A stretch of DNA of 48,439 bases from the NCBI GenBank assembly GCA_945865935.1, contig CAMBFI010000018.1:1-48439 (forward strand). The letters run 5' to 3'. This DNA is from Bordetella parapertussis. Lineage in GTDB: Bacteria; Pseudomonadota; Gammaproteobacteria; Burkholderiales; Burkholderiaceae_B. Each line of letters opens with the position of its first letter. The stretch's first letter is position 1. Of the stretch, positions 25,464-34,969 are shown one piece after another. A program made the translations under genes and the position numbers. The notes under the pieces were generated by a model. That model saw nothing but the letters and a program-made list of their open reading frames with translations. It was not told the origin of the DNA and ran no database searches.

Positions 25464-26513
25464 TTAAGCCGCTAATAGGTTGTTCTTCACAAATAATCGG
25501 TGGGTTGGGGGGTGGTCGCACACGCCGGCAACCTTCATCAAGCGCATCGCAGGCTTGTTAAATTCAACTTCATGTAGCAGCCGAGCGCATTCTTGCCGAG
25601 CCACCTCTTGTGCAATGGTTTGACAGGCTTGATCGGATAAACCCAGAAGTTTCAGTTGGCTGCAATGAAATCCATATCGATGCGCTTCGTTTGAAGAGGT
25701 ATATTTGACAAAATAACCTGCGATAGCTCGACCCAAAATAATCCGATCTTTCTCGGTCACGGTCGACCACATATATGTCAACAGACGTTGAAAAAAAGCC
25801 GCGTGGCGACTCTCATCTGCTAGATGTTCTCTAATATAGATGTCTGCCGGATTGTTCTTGCTGGCATTTCTTGCCATCGAAATCAGATCATCGACTGCTG
25901 AATTTTCGGAGATGCACAGCACGATAGCTGCGGTAATGTTTTGTAGTTTTGGCGGCACCGCTTCTTTAAAGTAATCCAGAGGCGCAAGCCGCACTTCGGA
26001 GGCTTTAATTTTTTTGGTAACGGCAGATTTTTTCTTGACTGCAGCGGTTCCGATGTGGCTTGGAACCATGCCAGTCAGCCTTTTGATATCCGCTAGAAGC
26101 TCCCGAGCGACGAACGCGTGGTACATCTCATCGGTACCGATGGCGATTGCCGCTTGTTTGATTGAGTCGCTTAGCTCAACTCCAAGATCCTGCAGCGCTA
26201 ACTTGCCGCATTGATCCGTGACGAAGCTAACTTCAAAAAACGCGACCGCTCCCAACATGTCGCACAGGCTTTGCAGATAAAAGGGCTGCAGTTGTTTCTT
26301 GCTAAGCGCTTGTACTTCAGGATAGTGGGCATACGATTTTAGGTGATATGCAAACTCGATTTTTTCTAGGAGCTGTTTGCTAAACCGACTCCGCTTTTGT
26401 GTGCGAACCGTTGATTTATTTTCCCAGTCATTTAAAAATTTCTCGGAGTAGGCGCACAGGTCGTCGTAACTATTTTTTTGGTCCAAGAGATCAATCCAGC
26501 TTCGAGAGCACAA
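25464..26513 (-). CDS. AurF-type diiron oxygenase
   Basis: Helical-bundle diiron protein (up to 349 aa from TTG 26513). The seven ligands of p-aminobenzoate N-oxygenase AurF can be matched: Glu94 (FFE), Glu129 and His132 (DEMYH), Glu203 (SEN), His230, Glu234 and His237 (HLADESRH). Spacings equal AurF (35, 3, 27, 4, 3) except for a Lys-rich insert near 157-172. Known AurF relatives oxidise amines to nitro groups or perform related oxygenations. An in-frame stop directly precedes the TTG, no ATG is near, and no good ribosome site is seen, so the start is uncertain. It follows a RiPP-like peptide gene and a hairpin on the same strand, suggesting the peptide is its substrate. Confidence 0.8.
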   Translation of the reverse strand: MCSRSWIDLLDQKNSYDDLCAYSEKFLNDWENKSTVRTQKRSRFSKQLLEKIEFAYHLKSYAHYPEVQALSKKQLQPFYLQSLCDMLGAVAFFEVSFVTDQCGKLALQDLGVELSDSIKQAAIAIGTDEMYHAFVARELLADIKRLTGMVPSHIGTAAVKKKSAVTKKIKASEVRLAPLDYFKEAVPPKLQNITAAIVLCISENSAVDDLISMARNASKNNPADIYIREHLADESRHAAFFQRLLTYMWSTVTEKDRIILGRAIAGYFVKYTSSNEAHRYGFHCSQLKLLGLSDQACQTIAQEVARQECARLLHEVEFNKPAMRLMKVAGVCDHPPTHRLFVKNNLLAA

Positions 26514-26518
26514 TCACT

Positions 26519-26552
26519 AAAAACCACTTGAAGATCTTTGATCTGCAAGTGG
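26519..26552 (-). terminator. Terminator-like hairpin between peptide gene and diiron oxygenase gene
   Basis: Reading the - strand: CCACTTG, one mismatch, AGATC, loop AAA, GATCT, mismatch, CAAGTGG, then TTTTT. This 12-bp interrupted stem with a T-run would stop most transcripts after the peptide gene and let some continue into the oxygenase. The arrangement is common where a precursor peptide must outnumber its enzyme. Confidence 0.75.
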
Positions 26553-26576
26553 ATGGGAATCAATACCGAATTAGGA

Positions 26577-26708
26577 CTAACAGTTACATCCTGCGTAGCT
26601 TTTTATGACTGTGTAGTTCATTTGTCCGCCTTGCGAGTCACCCGCAGCTTGTTCCAATGCTTCATCAGAAATGCTCTGAATCACTACTTCATCAAGTTCA
26701 ATATTCAT
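26577..26708 (-). CDS. RiPP-like precursor peptide (candidate)
   Basis: 43-codon gene with ATG at 26708, TAG at 26577 and a GGAG ribosome site 7 bases upstream. The N-terminal half is acidic (MNIELDEVVIQSI) and passes into SDEALEQAAG (residues 14-23), resembling the leader end of many ribosomally made, modified peptides. The following 20 residues are Gly/Ser/Tyr-rich and end GCNC, with Cys41 and Cys43 at the extreme C-terminus. A near-consensus promoter lies upstream, and a hairpin plus AurF-type oxygenase lie downstream. I recognise no named family. The precursor role is inferred from the leader motif, size and context. Confidence 0.68.
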   Translation of the reverse strand: MNIELDEVVIQSISDEALEQAAGDSQGGQMNYTVIKSYAGCNC

Positions 26709-26783
26709 CGTTCACTCCAAGGTTGTGTTCCCATGGCCGCGTGGTCATGGGGGACCAGCTAGCGGTAGCTACCTAGTCATCCT

Positions 26784-26813
26784 TTTATAAGGCGGTTAGT
26801 TTGCGGCAGTCAA
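26784..26813 (-). promoter_or_regulatory. Sigma-70-type promoter of the peptide operon
   Basis: On the - strand, TTGACT (26813-26808) and TATAAA (26789-26784) are separated by 18 bases. Transcription from about 26777 gives a leader of about 70 nt. The leader contains the palindrome GGTAGCTACC and a CCCATG/CATGGG hairpin before the ribosome site. Confidence 0.65.
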
Positions 26814-26856
26814 CGATAAGTAATTGCTTTGCGTGATTCTGCGAGAATTCCTCCGC

Positions 26857-26881
26857 ACCCACTTCCACCCACTTCCACCCG
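26857..26881. repeat. Short tandem repeat
   Basis: The 10-base unit CCCACTTCCA occurs twice and a half between the acyl-CoA ligase stop and the peptide-operon promoter. No function is evident. Confidence 0.7.
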
Positions 26882-26890
26882 TTTCACAAC

Positions 26891-28417
26891 CTAGTTCACT
26901 GAGCCCTTCAGCGTCTTGCGCAGTTCCGTCTTTAAGATTTTGCCGTAGTTGTTCTTGGGCAAACTATCCACAAAAACATATTCCCGTGGGCGCTTAAACC
27001 TTGCCATGTTCTCTAGGCATAGCGTATCCATTTCCTCGCTCGTCACGGGGTGCTCAGGTCTCGTCACCACGAAGGCGATCGGTTCTTCGCCTAGATCTTC
27101 GTGCTCCCGGCCAATCACAGAAACTTCCACAATGCCAGGGTGGCGTAGCAACACTTCTTCGATCTCGCGCGGGTAGATATTGCTGCCGCCGCGGATGATC
27201 ATATCTTTTGAGCGATCGCGCAGGGTCAGGTAGCCGAGCGCGTCCATGGTGCCGATGTCACCTGTCCAGAGCCAGCCTTCACGTATGGCGGCGTCCGTTG
27301 CTTTCGGGTTGTTCCAGTAGCCCAGCATGCGTGTGTCACTACGGGTGATGACTTCGCCAAGTTCACCACTCGGAACATCTTTGCCATTCTCGTCTACCAC
27401 CCGGACCTCGACCCCCGTGCGTGCCGTGCCGCACGAGGCCAGTCGTGCCAGATGAGCCGCATCCCGTGGGCCCTCATGATCCTTTTTTGCCAGGCCAGTG
27501 ATCGTCATCGGGCTTTCGCCCTGACCATAGACCTGATACAACCTCGGCCCAAAAAGATCGAGCGTCTTGAGCAGGTCGCTCACATACATCGGTCCGCCGC
27601 CATAATGGATCGTCAAGAGATTACCCGCCGGATGACTGAGGCCGTTTGCCGAGCGCACCAAGCGTGACAACATCGTTGGGGCGGCAAACATCGACACCGC
27701 AGGGAAGCGTTTAAACGCTTCAAACACCAGTTCGGTGGTGAAGGCGTCTTCAATGACCTGATGCCCGCCGGCAAACAGATGGGGGAGGGCATACAGACCC
27801 GATCCATGTGAAAGCGGTGCCATATGTAACATCGTTTGCCCAGCAATTACTTGATCGATATCGGTGCAATATTGCACACACATCATCATTAAGTTTCGAT
27901 GGGACAGCATCGCGCCCTTGGGCACGCCAGTCGTGCCGCTTGTATAGAAGATCCAGGCGAGGGCCTCAGGCGGCACGCTGGCGCAGCGCGCTGGCGGTGT
28001 TTGTACGTCGACTTCGTACTCAAGGCTGTCTACGTTCAATAAGGTACAGCCTGGCACCGCCTCGGCAAGCGCGTCTGCCAGTCCTGCGTATAGCGCTTCA
28101 CTCGTAAACAGCACGGTGGCGCCACTATCCAACGCGATGGGTTTGACCTCTTTAGGATGCAGCTTGGCATTGACCGGTACCGCACAGAGCCCCGCCACCC
28201 AACAGGCAAACAACACCTCAAGAAACTCACGGCGGTTTTCCATACAAAGCAAGACGCGATCACCGGGCTGTAAGCCGCGGGTCTGCTGCAGGCTGCCGGC
28301 GAGCCCCAGGATGCGCGTGGCTAATTCCCCATAAGACACGGTCCGCCCGCGATGCGTCACGGCGCTTAAGTGCGGATGGCTGCGTGCCCTAAGTAAAAAC
28401 GGTTTGGCGATGTTCAT
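26891..28417 (-). CDS. AMP-forming acyl-CoA ligase (ANL superfamily)
   Basis: 508-aa adenylate-forming ligase. The P-loop FYTSGTTGVPKGAM is near 158-171, YGQGES near 293-298 is the A5-type motif, WLWTGDIG near 378 contains the ATP-ribose Asp, and NNYGKILK near 492-499 has the catalytic Lys. It probably activates a carboxylic acid to its CoA thioester. I start at ATG 28417; upstream in-frame codons extend the frame but look noncoding. It is divergent from the Cox-like operon and may share its regulation and pathway. Confidence 0.85.
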   Translation of the reverse strand: MNIAKPFLLRARSHPHLSAVTHRGRTVSYGELATRILGLAGSLQQTRGLQPGDRVLLCMENRREFLEVLFACWVAGLCAVPVNAKLHPKEVKPIALDSGATVLFTSEALYAGLADALAEAVPGCTLLNVDSLEYEVDVQTPPARCASVPPEALAWIFYTSGTTGVPKGAMLSHRNLMMMCVQYCTDIDQVIAGQTMLHMAPLSHGSGLYALPHLFAGGHQVIEDAFTTELVFEAFKRFPAVSMFAAPTMLSRLVRSANGLSHPAGNLLTIHYGGGPMYVSDLLKTLDLFGPRLYQVYGQGESPMTITGLAKKDHEGPRDAAHLARLASCGTARTGVEVRVVDENGKDVPSGELGEVITRSDTRMLGYWNNPKATDAAIREGWLWTGDIGTMDALGYLTLRDRSKDMIIRGGSNIYPREIEEVLLRHPGIVEVSVIGREHEDLGEEPIAFVVTRPEHPVTSEEMDTLCLENMARFKRPREYVFVDSLPKNNYGKILKTELRKTLKGSVN

Positions 28418-28579
28418 GGCGCTCGGTTCTAGGGTATTACTGGATTGGTGGTTAGCATAAACCGGTATAGACTCAATCAAGAATTTCCTTACCCGCACGC
28501 GGGATTTTGGTTGCGTGCGTATCCAATTACGAATATAACGAATATTCAAATTTACTTAGGTTACTCAGGAGACCGCTCG

Positions 28580-29050
28580 ATGATGCAGATCCAATTAACG
28601 GTGAATGGGCAGGCCGTGACCCTGACCGCGGCACCGAACACCTTACTTGTCCAGGCGCTGCGCGAGCACCTCAACCTGACCGGCACCCATGTCGGCTGTG
28701 ACACCGCGCAGTGCGGTGCCTGCACAGTCCTCATGAACGGCAATGCAATCAAGTCTTGCAATGTGCTGCTGGCACAAGCGCAAGGCGCTGACATTGCGAC
28801 CATCGAAGGCTTGGCTGCACCAGACGGCACGATGCACCCCATGCAGGCCGCGTTTAAAGACTGCCATGGCTTGCAGTGCGGTTATTGCACCCCCGGTATG
28901 GTGATGAACGCGGTGGATATCTGCCGCAAGCATCCTAACCCCAGTGCACAACAGATCCGTGAGCAACTCGAAGGCAATATCTGTCGTTGCACCGGTTATC
29001 AAAACATCGTCAAGGCTGTGCAGCAAGGTGCTGCCGCCATGAAAGCTTAA
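28580..29050 (+). CDS. coxS: Molybdenum hydroxylase [2Fe-2S] small subunit, CoxS-like
   Basis: 156-aa electron-transfer subunit with two iron-sulfur clusters. The plant-ferredoxin type uses Cys40, Cys45, Cys48 and Cys60, and the second cluster uses Cys100, Cys103, Cys135 and Cys137 (CGYCTPG...CRCTGY). I start at ATG 28580 after CAGGAGA; the longer open frame upstream is divergent-promoter DNA. It is the first gene of a six-gene operon. Confidence 0.9.
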   Translation: MMQIQLTVNGQAVTLTAAPNTLLVQALREHLNLTGTHVGCDTAQCGACTVLMNGNAIKSCNVLLAQAQGADIATIEGLAAPDGTMHPMQAAFKDCHGLQCGYCTPGMVMNAVDICRKHPNPSAQQIREQLEGNICRCTGYQNIVKAVQQGAAAMKA

Positions 29051-29060
29051 GGAGCCAACC

Positions 29061-31436
29061 ATGGGCGCAAATGATTTCGCAAACTTGCCTTACATCGGCG
29101 AGTCCGTTCTACGTAAAGAAGACTATCGCTTCCTGACTGGTGCAGGGCAATACACCGACGACATTACCCTCCCACGCATGGCGCATGCCGTGTTTGTGCG
29201 TTCGCCACATGCGCACGCCGCCATCAAAAGCGTCGACACACGCGCAGCTAAAAGCGCGCCTGGCGTGATTGGTGTGCTTGAGGGTAAAGATGTTGCCAAC
29301 GACAAGATCAATGGCTTGCCTTGCGGCTGGTTAATCACCAGCACCGACGGCCAGCCCATGAAAGAGCCCCCACATCCTATCTTGGCGCTAGACAAAGTGC
29401 GCTATGTTGGTGACCACGTCGTGATGGTCGTAGCTGAAACGCTTGAACAAGCCAAGAATGCCGCCGAGCTCGTCGAAGTCGATTACGCACCCTTGTCTGC
29501 CGTCGTGGATGTGCGCGACGCAAAGGGCGGCGCAGCACTGCACGACATCGCGCCAGACAACCACTGCTATAAGTGGGCGATTGGCGACAAAGCCCAGGTG
29601 GATGCAGCCTTTATCGGTGCGGCGCACATCACCAAGCTTGATCTGATTAATAACCGTCTCGTGCCGAATGCGATGGAGCCGCGCGGTGCGATCGGTTCAT
29701 ACAGCCGCGCCAATGACGACTACACCCTCTACGTATCAAACCAGAACCCGCACGTTGAACGTTTGCTGATGACAGCGTTCGTGATGGGTTTACCTGAGCA
29801 TAAAGTTAGAGTGATTGCTCCGGATGTAGGCGGTGGCTTTGGCTCAAAGATTTATCTGTACGCAGAAGACGTTTGCCTGACCTGGGCCTCAAAAAAGCTC
29901 AATCGCAACATCAAGTGGATATGTGAGCGAGGCGAGGCGTTCTTGTCAGATGCGCATGGCCGTGATCACTCAAGCCATGCCGAACTCGCGATTGATAAAG
30001 ACGGCAAATTCCTAGCCTTGCGCGTGCATACCGATGCGAACTTAGGGGCGTATCTTTCTACGTTCTCAACCTGCGTCCCCACCATTCTTTACGCAACCTT
30101 GTTGGCCGGGCAATACACCACACCGTTGGTCTATGCAGAAGTCGATGCGTGGTTTACCAACACCGCGCCGGTTGATGCCTATCGTGGTGCGGGTCGCCCC
30201 GAGGCAACGTACTTGCTCGAGCGTATCGTTAGCCGTGCGGCCTTTGAACTTGGGCTGTCACAAGACGAGATCCGTCGCCGTAACTTCATCACCCAGTTTC
30301 CGTATCAGACGCCTGTGGCGCTTCAATACGATATAGGCGATTACGTTGCCTGCATGGACGCTTCTCAAAAACTCGCTGATGTGGCTGGGTTTAAAGCACG
30401 GCAAGCGGCCAGCAAAGCGCACGGTAAATTGCGTGGGATTGGCTATTCGAGCTATATCGAAGCTTGCGGTCTTGCGCCAAGTAATATTGCCGGCGCTTTA
30501 GGTGCACGTGCCGGTTTGTTTGAATGCGGTGAAGTCCGCGTACACCCAACCGGCAGCGTGACCGTCTTTACCGGTTCGCATAGCCATGGCCAAGGTCATG
30601 AAACGACTTTTGCGCAAGTGGTTGCTTCGCGCTTAGGCATCGCAGTCGAGGCGGTCGATATCGTGCACGGTGATACCGGGCGTGTACCGTTTGGAATGGG
30701 TACCTACGGCTCGCGTTCGATCTCGGTGGGCGGCGCGGCGATTATGAAAGCGCTCGACAAGATCGAAGCCAAAGCTAAAAAGATTGCAGCGCACTTGTTG
30801 GAAGCCTCTGATACCGATATCGATTTTGCGAATGGTGAATTCACCGTACGCGGTACGGATAAGAAGATTCCTTTCGGCACCGTGGCACTCACTGCCTATG
30901 TGCCCCACAACTATCCGTTAGAAACGCTCGAGCCTGGTTTAAATGAAACCGCGTTTTATGATCCAACTAACTTTACCTTCCCCTCGGGCACCTATATCGC
31001 CGAGGTCGAGGTCGATCCCGAAACCGGTGTGGTGCGTCTTGATCGCTTCACCGCTGTGGACGACTTCGGCACCATCATCAACCCGATGATTGTGGAAGGC
31101 CAAGTGCACGGTGGGTTAGTGCAAGGTATCGGACAAGCTCTGATTGAGAACTGCGTCTATGACCGCGAGACCGGACAGCTGTTGACGGGTTCGTTCATGG
31201 ACTACGCCATGCCACGCGCTGACGACTTTCCGGAGTTCAAGATTGGCCATGTTTGCACACCGTGCACGCATAATCCACTTGGCACCAAAGGTTGCGGCGA
31301 AGCCGGTGCGATTGGGTCGCCTCCAGCGATCATCAATGCCGTGCTGGATGCCTTAGCGCCCCTGGGTGTGAAGGATCTGGACATGCCTGCGACCCCACAC
31401 CGTGTGTGGCAAGCCATTCAAGCTGTGAAAGCCTAA
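29061..31436 (+). CDS. coxL: Molybdopterin large subunit, form-II CoxL-like
   Basis: 791-aa catalytic subunit of a xanthine-oxidase-family molybdenum hydroxylase. The active-site loop reads AYRGAGR (373-379), the form-II signature, not the AYRCSFR of true aerobic CO dehydrogenase (form I). GGGFGSK near 255 and the C-terminal [13 protein letters not shown] with the catalytic Glu are present. CO oxidation is therefore unlikely or at best minor; an aromatic, heterocyclic or aldehyde-type substrate is more likely. The neighbouring CoA ligase supports a carboxylic acid route. Confidence 0.9.
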   Translation: MGANDFANLPYIGESVLRKEDYRFLTGAGQYTDDITLPRMAHAVFVRSPHAHAAIKSVDTRAAKSAPGVIGVLEGKDVANDKINGLPCGWLITSTDGQPMKEPPHPILALDKVRYVGDHVVMVVAETLEQAKNAAELVEVDYAPLSAVVDVRDAKGGAALHDIAPDNHCYKWAIGDKAQVDAAFIGAAHITKLDLINNRLVPNAMEPRGAIGSYSRANDDYTLYVSNQNPHVERLLMTAFVMGLPEHKVRVIAPDVGGGFGSKIYLYAEDVCLTWASKKLNRNIKWICERGEAFLSDAHGRDHSSHAELAIDKDGKFLALRVHTDANLGAYLSTFSTCVPTILYATLLAGQYTTPLVYAEVDAWFTNTAPVDAYRGAGRPEATYLLERIVSRAAFELGLSQDEIRRRNFITQFPYQTPVALQYDIGDYVACMDASQKLADVAGFKARQAASKAHGKLRGIGYSSYIEACGLAPSNIAGALGARAGLFECGEVRVHPTGSVTVFTGSHSHGQGHETTFAQVVASRLGIAVEAVDIVHGDTGRVPFGMGTYGSRSISVGGAAIMKALDKIEAKAKKIAAHLLEASDTDIDFANGEFTVRGTDKKIPFGTVALTAYVPHNYPLETLEPGLNETAFYDPTNFTFPSGTYIAEVEVDPETGVVRLDRFTAVDDFGTIINPMIVEGQVHGGLVQGIGQALIENCVYDRETGQLLTGSFMDYAMPRADDFPEFKIGHVCTPCTHNPLGTKGCGEAGAIGSPPAIINAVLDALAPLGVKDLDMPATPHRVWQAIQAVKA

Positions 31437-31449
31437 GGAGGAACTGGAC

Positions 31450-32241
31450 ATGTATGCATTCAACTATCAGCATCCGAAAACTCTAGCCGACGCAAGCAAA
31501 CTCGTACACGCCGGTGGCCAAGCCTTGGCCGGTGGTCAAACCCTGTTGGCTTCGATGAAGCAACGCCTGATGCAGCCAGAACAACTGGTGGATTTGCGTC
31601 AGATCCCAGAACTCGTTGGGGTACGCAAAGAGGGCGAGCAACTCGTGATCGGTGCGATGACCAAACATTGTGATGTCGAGCACAACGTACTCGTCAAGCA
31701 ACACATCCCCGCGCTCGCAGCCTTGGCCGGTGGCATTGGTGATCGACAAGTGCGTGCCATGGGCACGCTGGGCGGCTCGGTTGCCAATAACGACCCCGCA
31801 GCGTGTTACCCCAGCGCCTTAATGGCGCTAGGTGCCACCGTACATACCGATTCCCGCAAGATCAGTGCGCAAGATTTCTTTCTGGGGATGTATGCCACGG
31901 CACTCAAACCTGGCGAGCTGATCACTGCGGTGAGCTTCCCGATCCCAAAGCGTGCGGCGTATGCAAAGTTCAAACAAGCGGCTTCACGTTTTGCGATGGT
32001 AGGCGTGTTTGTGGCTGATACAGCACAAGGTGTGCGTGTAGCGATCACCGGCGCATCAAGTGGGGTGTTTCGTCATGCTGGTCTTGAGGCTGCCTTGACT
32101 AAAAACTTTGCTCCGGAGTCGGTTGCGGGTGTCGCGGTGGATGACGCTGAGCTCAATAGCGATATTCATGCCTCAGCTAGCTATCGCGCCCAGCTCATCA
32201 AAGTCCAGACGCGTGTTGCCGTCCAGCAAGCACTCGCCTAA
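31450..32241 (+). CDS. coxM: FAD-binding medium subunit, CoxM-like
   Basis: 263-aa flavoprotein subunit that passes electrons on from the iron-sulfur subunit. FAD sites are AGGQTLLASMKQR (near 28-40) and TLGGSVANNDPAA (near 104-116). An AAGGAGG ribosome site precedes the start. The gene order S-L-M differs from the M-S-L order of classical form-I cox operons and fits form-II enzymes. Confidence 0.9.
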   Translation: MYAFNYQHPKTLADASKLVHAGGQALAGGQTLLASMKQRLMQPEQLVDLRQIPELVGVRKEGEQLVIGAMTKHCDVEHNVLVKQHIPALAALAGGIGDRQVRAMGTLGGSVANNDPAACYPSALMALGATVHTDSRKISAQDFFLGMYATALKPGELITAVSFPIPKRAAYAKFKQAASRFAMVGVFVADTAQGVRVAITGASSGVFRHAGLEAALTKNFAPESVAGVAVDDAELNSDIHASASYRAQLIKVQTRVAVQQALA

Positions 32242-32242
32242 C

Positions 32243-33145
32243 GTGTCGCAACAAAGCGTCGGTTCGGTACTAGCGTTAACTGAAGCGCTTGCTTCAGTTG
32301 GTTACTTGGCCGAACGACGCTTGGCGACTGCTGTTTATCTCAGTCTGACCCTACAACGCCCCTTGTTGTTGGAAGGCGAGCCGGGTGTCGGTAAAACAGA
32401 ACTCGCGAAAGCTTTATCCAAGGTGTTGCAACGCCCACTGGTGCGCTTGCAGTGCTACGACGGCATGGAGCAACGCGAAGCCTTATACGAATGGAATCAC
32501 GCAGCGCAGTTGATGCATATGCGTGCCCAGCAAGATCACGCAACGCCCGAGCAGCTTGAACACGCGATTTATCAAGAGAAGTATCTGTTGCGTCGCCCGA
32601 TGTTGCAGGCCCTGCAGACACCCGCACCGGGTGCGGTGCTGTTGATCGATGAAGTCGATCGTGCGGATGCACCGTTTGAGGCTTTTTTATTAGAGTACTT
32701 GGGCGAGTACCAAGTCAGTATTCCAGAACTCGGTACGGTGCGTGCGCAGATCCCGCCCGTCACGATCCTCACGAGTAATCGAACCCGTGATTTAAACGAC
32801 GCCGTCAAACGGCGTTGTTTGTATCACTGGATGGATTACCCCGATCGCGAACGTGAGCTGTCAATTGTGCGCCAGAGTGTTCCCCAAGCGAGTGACGCCC
32901 TGGCACAACAAGTCGCAAGCTTTGTAGAACGTTTGCGCTCTGCGCCTTTTGCGAATGCCTTGAGCCGTTCGCCAGGGATTGCCGAAAGCGTGGAGTGGGC
33001 GAAGGCCTTGGTTGCACTCAATACCTTGCAGCTTGATCCAGAGGTGGTTCAAAGCACCGTCGGCATCTTATTTAAACAACGTGAAGATCTTGCCGCGCTT
33101 GAGCCGATGCTTGAGGCGTTACTTGCACCGGCCCCCGACGCTTAG
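32243..33145 (+). CDS. coxD: CoxD-like MoxR AAA+ ATPase
   Basis: 300-aa AAA+ chaperone. Walker A is EGEPGVGKTEL (near 46-56), Walker B is AVLLIDEVDRAD, and the sensor is LTSNRTRDL. In CO dehydrogenase systems CoxD helps assemble the metal active site together with CoxE. I choose GTG 32243, directly after the coxM stop, because the open frame upstream lies inside coxM in another frame. Confidence 0.85.
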   Translation: MSQQSVGSVLALTEALASVGYLAERRLATAVYLSLTLQRPLLLEGEPGVGKTELAKALSKVLQRPLVRLQCYDGMEQREALYEWNHAAQLMHMRAQQDHATPEQLEHAIYQEKYLLRRPMLQALQTPAPGAVLLIDEVDRADAPFEAFLLEYLGEYQVSIPELGTVRAQIPPVTILTSNRTRDLNDAVKRRCLYHWMDYPDRERELSIVRQSVPQASDALAQQVASFVERLRSAPFANALSRSPGIAESVEWAKALVALNTLQLDPEVVQSTVGILFKQREDLAALEPMLEALLAPAPDA

Positions 33146-33154
33146 CGCTTTTGT

Positions 33155-34330
33155 ATGCAACTCGGTGATGCCCGCGTAGGAAAAATGGCCGACAACATCG
33201 TCGGTTTTGCGCGCACGTTGCGACGCGCCGGCTTCCCGATGGATAGCGAACGGATTAGCGTAGCGCTTGAATCCGCTTTGTTGATCGGGCTTGATGATAA
33301 GCAAGATTTTCGGGCGGCTTTAGAAGCCACCATGGTGTGCAGGCAGCAAGACCGAGAAGTCTTCGATCAGTTGTTCGATGCCTACTTTCGGAATCCGGAG
33401 CTCACGCAGCAGCTCTTAGCCCAGATGTTGCCCAAGACCACTGAAGCGGCACCATCACCCAAGCGCCGTGCGCGCACGCAAGAAGCTTTAACTGCGATCG
33501 CCGCAAACAATTCACGGGCGAAGGTAGAAGAAGATTCGATTGACTTTGATGCGGCCATGACGGCGAGTGCTCAAGTACGCCTGCGTCACGCGGACTTTGA
33601 AAGCTTGAGCGCGAGTGAATTTAAACTTGTGCAGAGGCTTGCTTGTGAAATCCCTTTACCCTGGCCGCGCGTACCTGCACGTCGAACACAACGTAGTCGT
33701 TCTGGTGCAAGAGTAGATTGGGCGCATACGCTCAGAGAATCGGCCCGTTTGGATGGCGAGTTACTGTCCTTACCTTATTTGGCCAGGCGTACCCAAGCGT
33801 TGCCAGTATTAATCTTGATTGATGTGTCAGGCTCGATGGAGCGCTATGCCCGCCTGATGCTCGCTTTTTTGCATCAAAGTACACGTGGCTTAGCCAGATC
33901 AGTCTATGCCTTCGGTAATCAGTTGACGGACTTAAACAGTGCTTTTCGGCATGCCGATTCGGATGTGATGCTTGCGACTGCGAATCAATTGATTCAAGAT
34001 TTTGCCGGTGGCACACAAATTGGGCATTCGCTTGAGCAGCTGCGTTTAACTCAGCATCGGCAGTTGATCGGTCGTCGCACCGTGGTGCTGTTGATTACCG
34101 ACGGCCTGGACACTGGTGAGCCCAGCGCGTTGGCCCAAGAGCTCGCGTGGCTTAAGCGTAATTGTCGAAGTCTGTTATGGTTAAACCCTTTACTGCGGTT
34201 TGAGCACTATGCACCGAGCGCAGGCGGTGCGAGCGTCTTAAAGAAACATGCAGATGGCATGCTTGCGATTCACGACTTGGCGCACTTAGAAGATTTAGCG
34301 CAGTCTTTGGCAGAGTTAGTTAAACAGTAA
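33155..34330 (+). CDS. coxE: CoxE-like von Willebrand factor A domain protein
   Basis: 391-aa protein (381 if begun at ATG 33185, which gives the usual MADNIVGFARTLRRAG start). The C-terminal vWA domain has the MIDAS DVSGS near 225-229 and VLLITDGLDTGE near 315-326. It is the expected partner of the MoxR ATPase in maturation of the molybdenum hydroxylase. Confidence 0.85.
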   Translation: MQLGDARVGKMADNIVGFARTLRRAGFPMDSERISVALESALLIGLDDKQDFRAALEATMVCRQQDREVFDQLFDAYFRNPELTQQLLAQMLPKTTEAAPSPKRRARTQEALTAIAANNSRAKVEEDSIDFDAAMTASAQVRLRHADFESLSASEFKLVQRLACEIPLPWPRVPARRTQRSRSGARVDWAHTLRESARLDGELLSLPYLARRTQALPVLILIDVSGSMERYARLMLAFLHQSTRGLARSVYAFGNQLTDLNSAFRHADSDVMLATANQLIQDFAGGTQIGHSLEQLRLTQHRQLIGRRTVVLLITDGLDTGEPSALAQELAWLKRNCRSLLWLNPLLRFEHYAPSAGGASVLKKHADGMLAIHDLAHLEDLAQSLAELVKQ

Positions 34331-34361
34331 AAAACAGTTATTACTAATACGAGAGAAGCTT

Positions 34362-34964
34362 ATGGATATGCAAGGTAATCGCCAGCTAGGTGTTTCACAA
34401 CAACAAGCGTGGGACGCACTCAATGATCCCGCGATCTTAAAAGCCTGCATCCCCGGTTGCGAAAAGTTTGAACTGACAGCAGACAATCAATACGCCGTCC
34501 TCGTTGCCGTCAAAATTGGTCCGGTCGCGGCCAAGTTCAACGGCAAAGTCACCTTGGCGGATATTCAAGCGCCTAACTCCTATTCCCTGCAGTTTGAAGC
34601 CCAAGGCGGTGTTGCAGGGTTTGGTCAAGGCGAGTCCAAAGTAGAACTCGTGGCCAATGCCCAGGGATGTGAATTGCGCTACACCGTACATTCAAAAGTC
34701 GGCGGCAAAATCGCCCAGCTCGGTCAACGCTTGATTGATGGCGTGGCCAAGTCCTTGGCAGAAGATTTCTTCAAACGTTTTGAGACTGCTCTGCAAGAAA
34801 AGTACCCCGAGTCCGCATCCACACAGTCCTTGGGCGCACCAGAGCAGGGGGCCTCTACAGAGAGTGACATAGCAAAGGCAAAGAGAGCGAAGATCTTCGG
34901 TTGGCTGTGGCCGGTAGTCGCCGGTGTGGTGGGCGGTGTCGCCGTCTGGTGGTTTAGGCGTTAG
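34362..34964 (+). CDS. coxG: CoxG-like SRPBCC protein with membrane anchor
   Basis: 200-aa protein. The START/SRPBCC domain (GNRQLGVSQQQAWDALND at the start, KVGGKIAQLGQRLIDGVAK near 110-128) is followed by a polar linker and one C-terminal transmembrane segment, WLWPVVAGVVGGVAVWW. CoxG recruits CO dehydrogenase to the membrane in known systems. It ends the operon. Confidence 0.87.
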   Translation: MDMQGNRQLGVSQQQAWDALNDPAILKACIPGCEKFELTADNQYAVLVAVKIGPVAAKFNGKVTLADIQAPNSYSLQFEAQGGVAGFGQGESKVELVANAQGCELRYTVHSKVGGKIAQLGQRLIDGVAKSLAEDFFKRFETALQEKYPESASTQSLGAPEQGASTESDIAKAKRAKIFGWLWPVVAGVVGGVAVWWFRR

Positions 34965-34969
34965 CGCTC

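Noticed and set aside
26538-26762. 74-codon + strand open frame opposite the peptide gene
   Set aside because: It has no ribosome site or recognisable motif, whereas the - strand has a promoter, a GGAG site and a leader-like motif. I treat the + frame as a shadow.
26857-26881. CRISPR-like repeat
   Set aside because: Only two and a half copies of a 10-base unit without spacers; a simple tandem repeat.
29061-31436. True aerobic CO dehydrogenase (form I)
   Set aside because: The active-site loop reads AYRGAGR, not AYRCSFR, and the gene order is S-L-M. It is a form-II homologue.
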